From Cryoendolithus antarcticus (Eukaryota; Ascomycota; Dothideomycetes; Cladosporiales; Cladosporiaceae): a stretch of DNA of 64,000 bases. Positions 62,867-64,000 of the stretch are shown piece by piece; within the stretch, counting starts at the first letter, position 1; the number at the start of each line of letters is the position of its first letter. The stretch covers positions 1-64,000 of the forward strand of contig NAJO01000017.1 in the NCBI GenBank assembly GCA_002077065.1. The letters run 5' to 3'. A model generated the notes under the pieces. The model did no database searches, was not told where the DNA came from, and saw nothing but the letters and a program-made list of their open reading frames with translations. The translations under genes were made by a program, and so were the position numbers.

Positions 62867-64000
62867 ATGGGTGCCGCAGATGCCGAAGAGCAGAAATTCC
62901 AGGATGAGGTCAAGCAGTTGAAGGAGTGGTGGACGGACTCGAGATGGAGGTTCACACGCCGAGCATACACGGCCGAGCAGATTGCTACCAAGAGGGGCAA
63001 TCTGAACATCCAGTATCCCAGCAACGCTATGAGCAAGAAGCTGTGGCAGACCGTGGAGCAGAGGTTTGCTGTGCGTGATGTTGGAAAATTCTAGAGGGAG
63101 ACCCCATCACTGACCATCTATAGAGCAAGGAAGCAAGCTTCACCTATGGCTGTCTCGACCCGGTCATGGTCACGCAGATGGCCAAGTATCTCGACACTGT
63201 CTACGTCTCTGGCTGGCAGTCCAGCTCCACTGCGTCTGCTACTGACGAGCCGGGACCAGATCTTGCGGATTACCCGTACACGACCGTCCCGAACAAGGTC
63301 CAGCATCTGTTCATGGCCCAGCTTTTCCACGACCGCAAGCAGCGCGAGGAGCGCCTTTCTACGCCAGTCAGCGACCGCTCGAAAGTCGCCAACACAGACT
63401 TCCTGCGTCCTCTTGTAGCTGATGCGGATACTGGACATGGTGGACTGACAGCAGTGATGAAGCTCACGAAGCTGTTCATTGAGAAGGGCGCCGCGGGCAT
63501 TCATATCGAGGATCAAGCACCAGGCACGAAGAAGTGCGGACACATGGCTGGCAAAGTCCTTGTGCCCATCAGCGAGCACATCAACCGCCTTGTAGCCATT
63601 CGTGCTCAAGCCGACATTATGGGTATGACAGTCAGAATGGCAGATCATGCATCACTGCCAGCGAGCTAACCGTACTACAGGCACCGACCTCCTAGCAATC
63701 GCCCGCACAGACTCCGAAGCCGCCACCCTGATAACTTCCACCATCGACCCCCGCGACCACGCCTTCGTGCTCGGCTCCACGAACCCCGCCCTCCAACCCC
63801 TCAATGACCTGATGCTCGCGGCCGAAGCCAGCGGCAAGAGCGGTGCCGCCCTACAAGCCGTAGAAGACGCCTGGAACGCCACCGCGTCCCTCAAGCTCTT
63901 CCCGGAAGCAGTCGCAGACACGATAAACGCAGGCGTACACGTCGACAAAGCGGGTTTGATCTCCGAATTTGCGCGCTTGAGCAAGGGCAAGAGCAATTCT
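62867..64000 (+). CDS. Isocitrate lyase (3' end beyond window)
   Basis: Glyoxylate-cycle enzyme splitting isocitrate into succinate and glyoxylate, needed for growth on fatty acids or acetate; it acts in glyoxysomes/peroxisomes or cytosol. Visible exons: 62867-63070, 63124-63622 and 63681 onward, with 53- and 58-bp introns. The start [22 protein letters not shown] leads into [79 protein letters not shown] and [20 protein letters not shown] follow, where Cys206 in the KKCGH signature is the catalytic cysteine. [17 protein letters not shown] is in exon 3. Isocitrate lyase and 2-methylisocitrate lyase are close relatives; the visible sequence fits isocitrate lyase better. The C-terminus lies outside the window. 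Confidence 0.93.

Overview
This window is nuclear DNA of a filamentous ascomycete (Pezizomycotina). The evidence is dense genes on both strands, introns of about 50-110 bp with GT..AG ends and CTGAC/CTAAC branch points, and a fungal gene set: SSK1, a NudE homologue, a Mit1-type remodeller, a Whi3-type RNA-binding protein, a proline-rich annexin, a Hal/Hrk-type kinase and a glyoxylate-cycle isocitrate lyase. The gene content looks like a Dothideomycete, but that placement is inference. No CRISPR array, rRNA, convincing tRNA or intact transposon was seen. Both ends cut genes: a subtilisin-like protease on the left and isocitrate lyase on the right.

Layout. 1-0.9 kb: vacuolar-type subtilisin (-). 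1.6-9.2 kb: intronless 2537-residue BEACH/WD40 protein (+). 9.7-11.2 kb: annexin with a tandem-repeat N-terminus (-), divergent from a His/Ser/Arg-rich small protein (12.2-12.8 kb, +). 13.9-17.4 kb is a decayed-looking stretch: a multi-pass membrane protein frame broken by three in-frame stops, then a GPI-type GH76 endo-mannosidase whose N-terminus is out of frame. 17.6-19.6 kb: SpoU-type mitochondrial rRNA methyltransferase with an added zinc knuckle (-). 19.9-26.0 kb: Mit1/CHD-like remodeller (+). 26.6-31.4 kb: a low-complexity unknown protein and SSK1 (both -). 32.1-33.2 kb: aquaporin (-). 34.5-36.0 kb: SRPBCC protein (+) and mitoribosomal mL58/MRPL20 (-). 36.7-39.0 kb: a serine beta-lactamase-fold protein (+) converging on a peroxisomal dienoyl-CoA isomerase (-), with 38 bp between the stop codons. 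39.3-42.9 kb: NudE (-) and a STRAP-like WD40 protein (+). 45.0-46.7 kb: Whi3-type RRM protein (+). 47.7-54.0 kb: haspin (-), a membrane-anchored spermidine-synthase-fold protein (+) and a Hal/Hrk-type kinase (-). 55.6-62.2 kb: two MFS transporters flanking a TPMT-family methyltransferase. 62.9 kb to the end: isocitrate lyase (+).

Most genes are unrelated housekeeping or signalling functions, in ordinary fungal order. The one functional link visible in the DNA is fatty-acid/acetate use. A dienoyl-CoA isomerase ending in the peroxisomal signal SKL and isocitrate lyase both have CCTCGG/CCGAGG hexamers upstream (three before isocitrate lyase), the core known for FarA/FarB-type regulators. I did not find a clearly new multi-gene system. 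The best leads are the stop-interrupted but frame-preserved membrane protein, the zinc-knuckle methyltransferase, the CCTCGG cluster, and a GC-AG intron needed to complete the remodeller's C-terminal zinc module.
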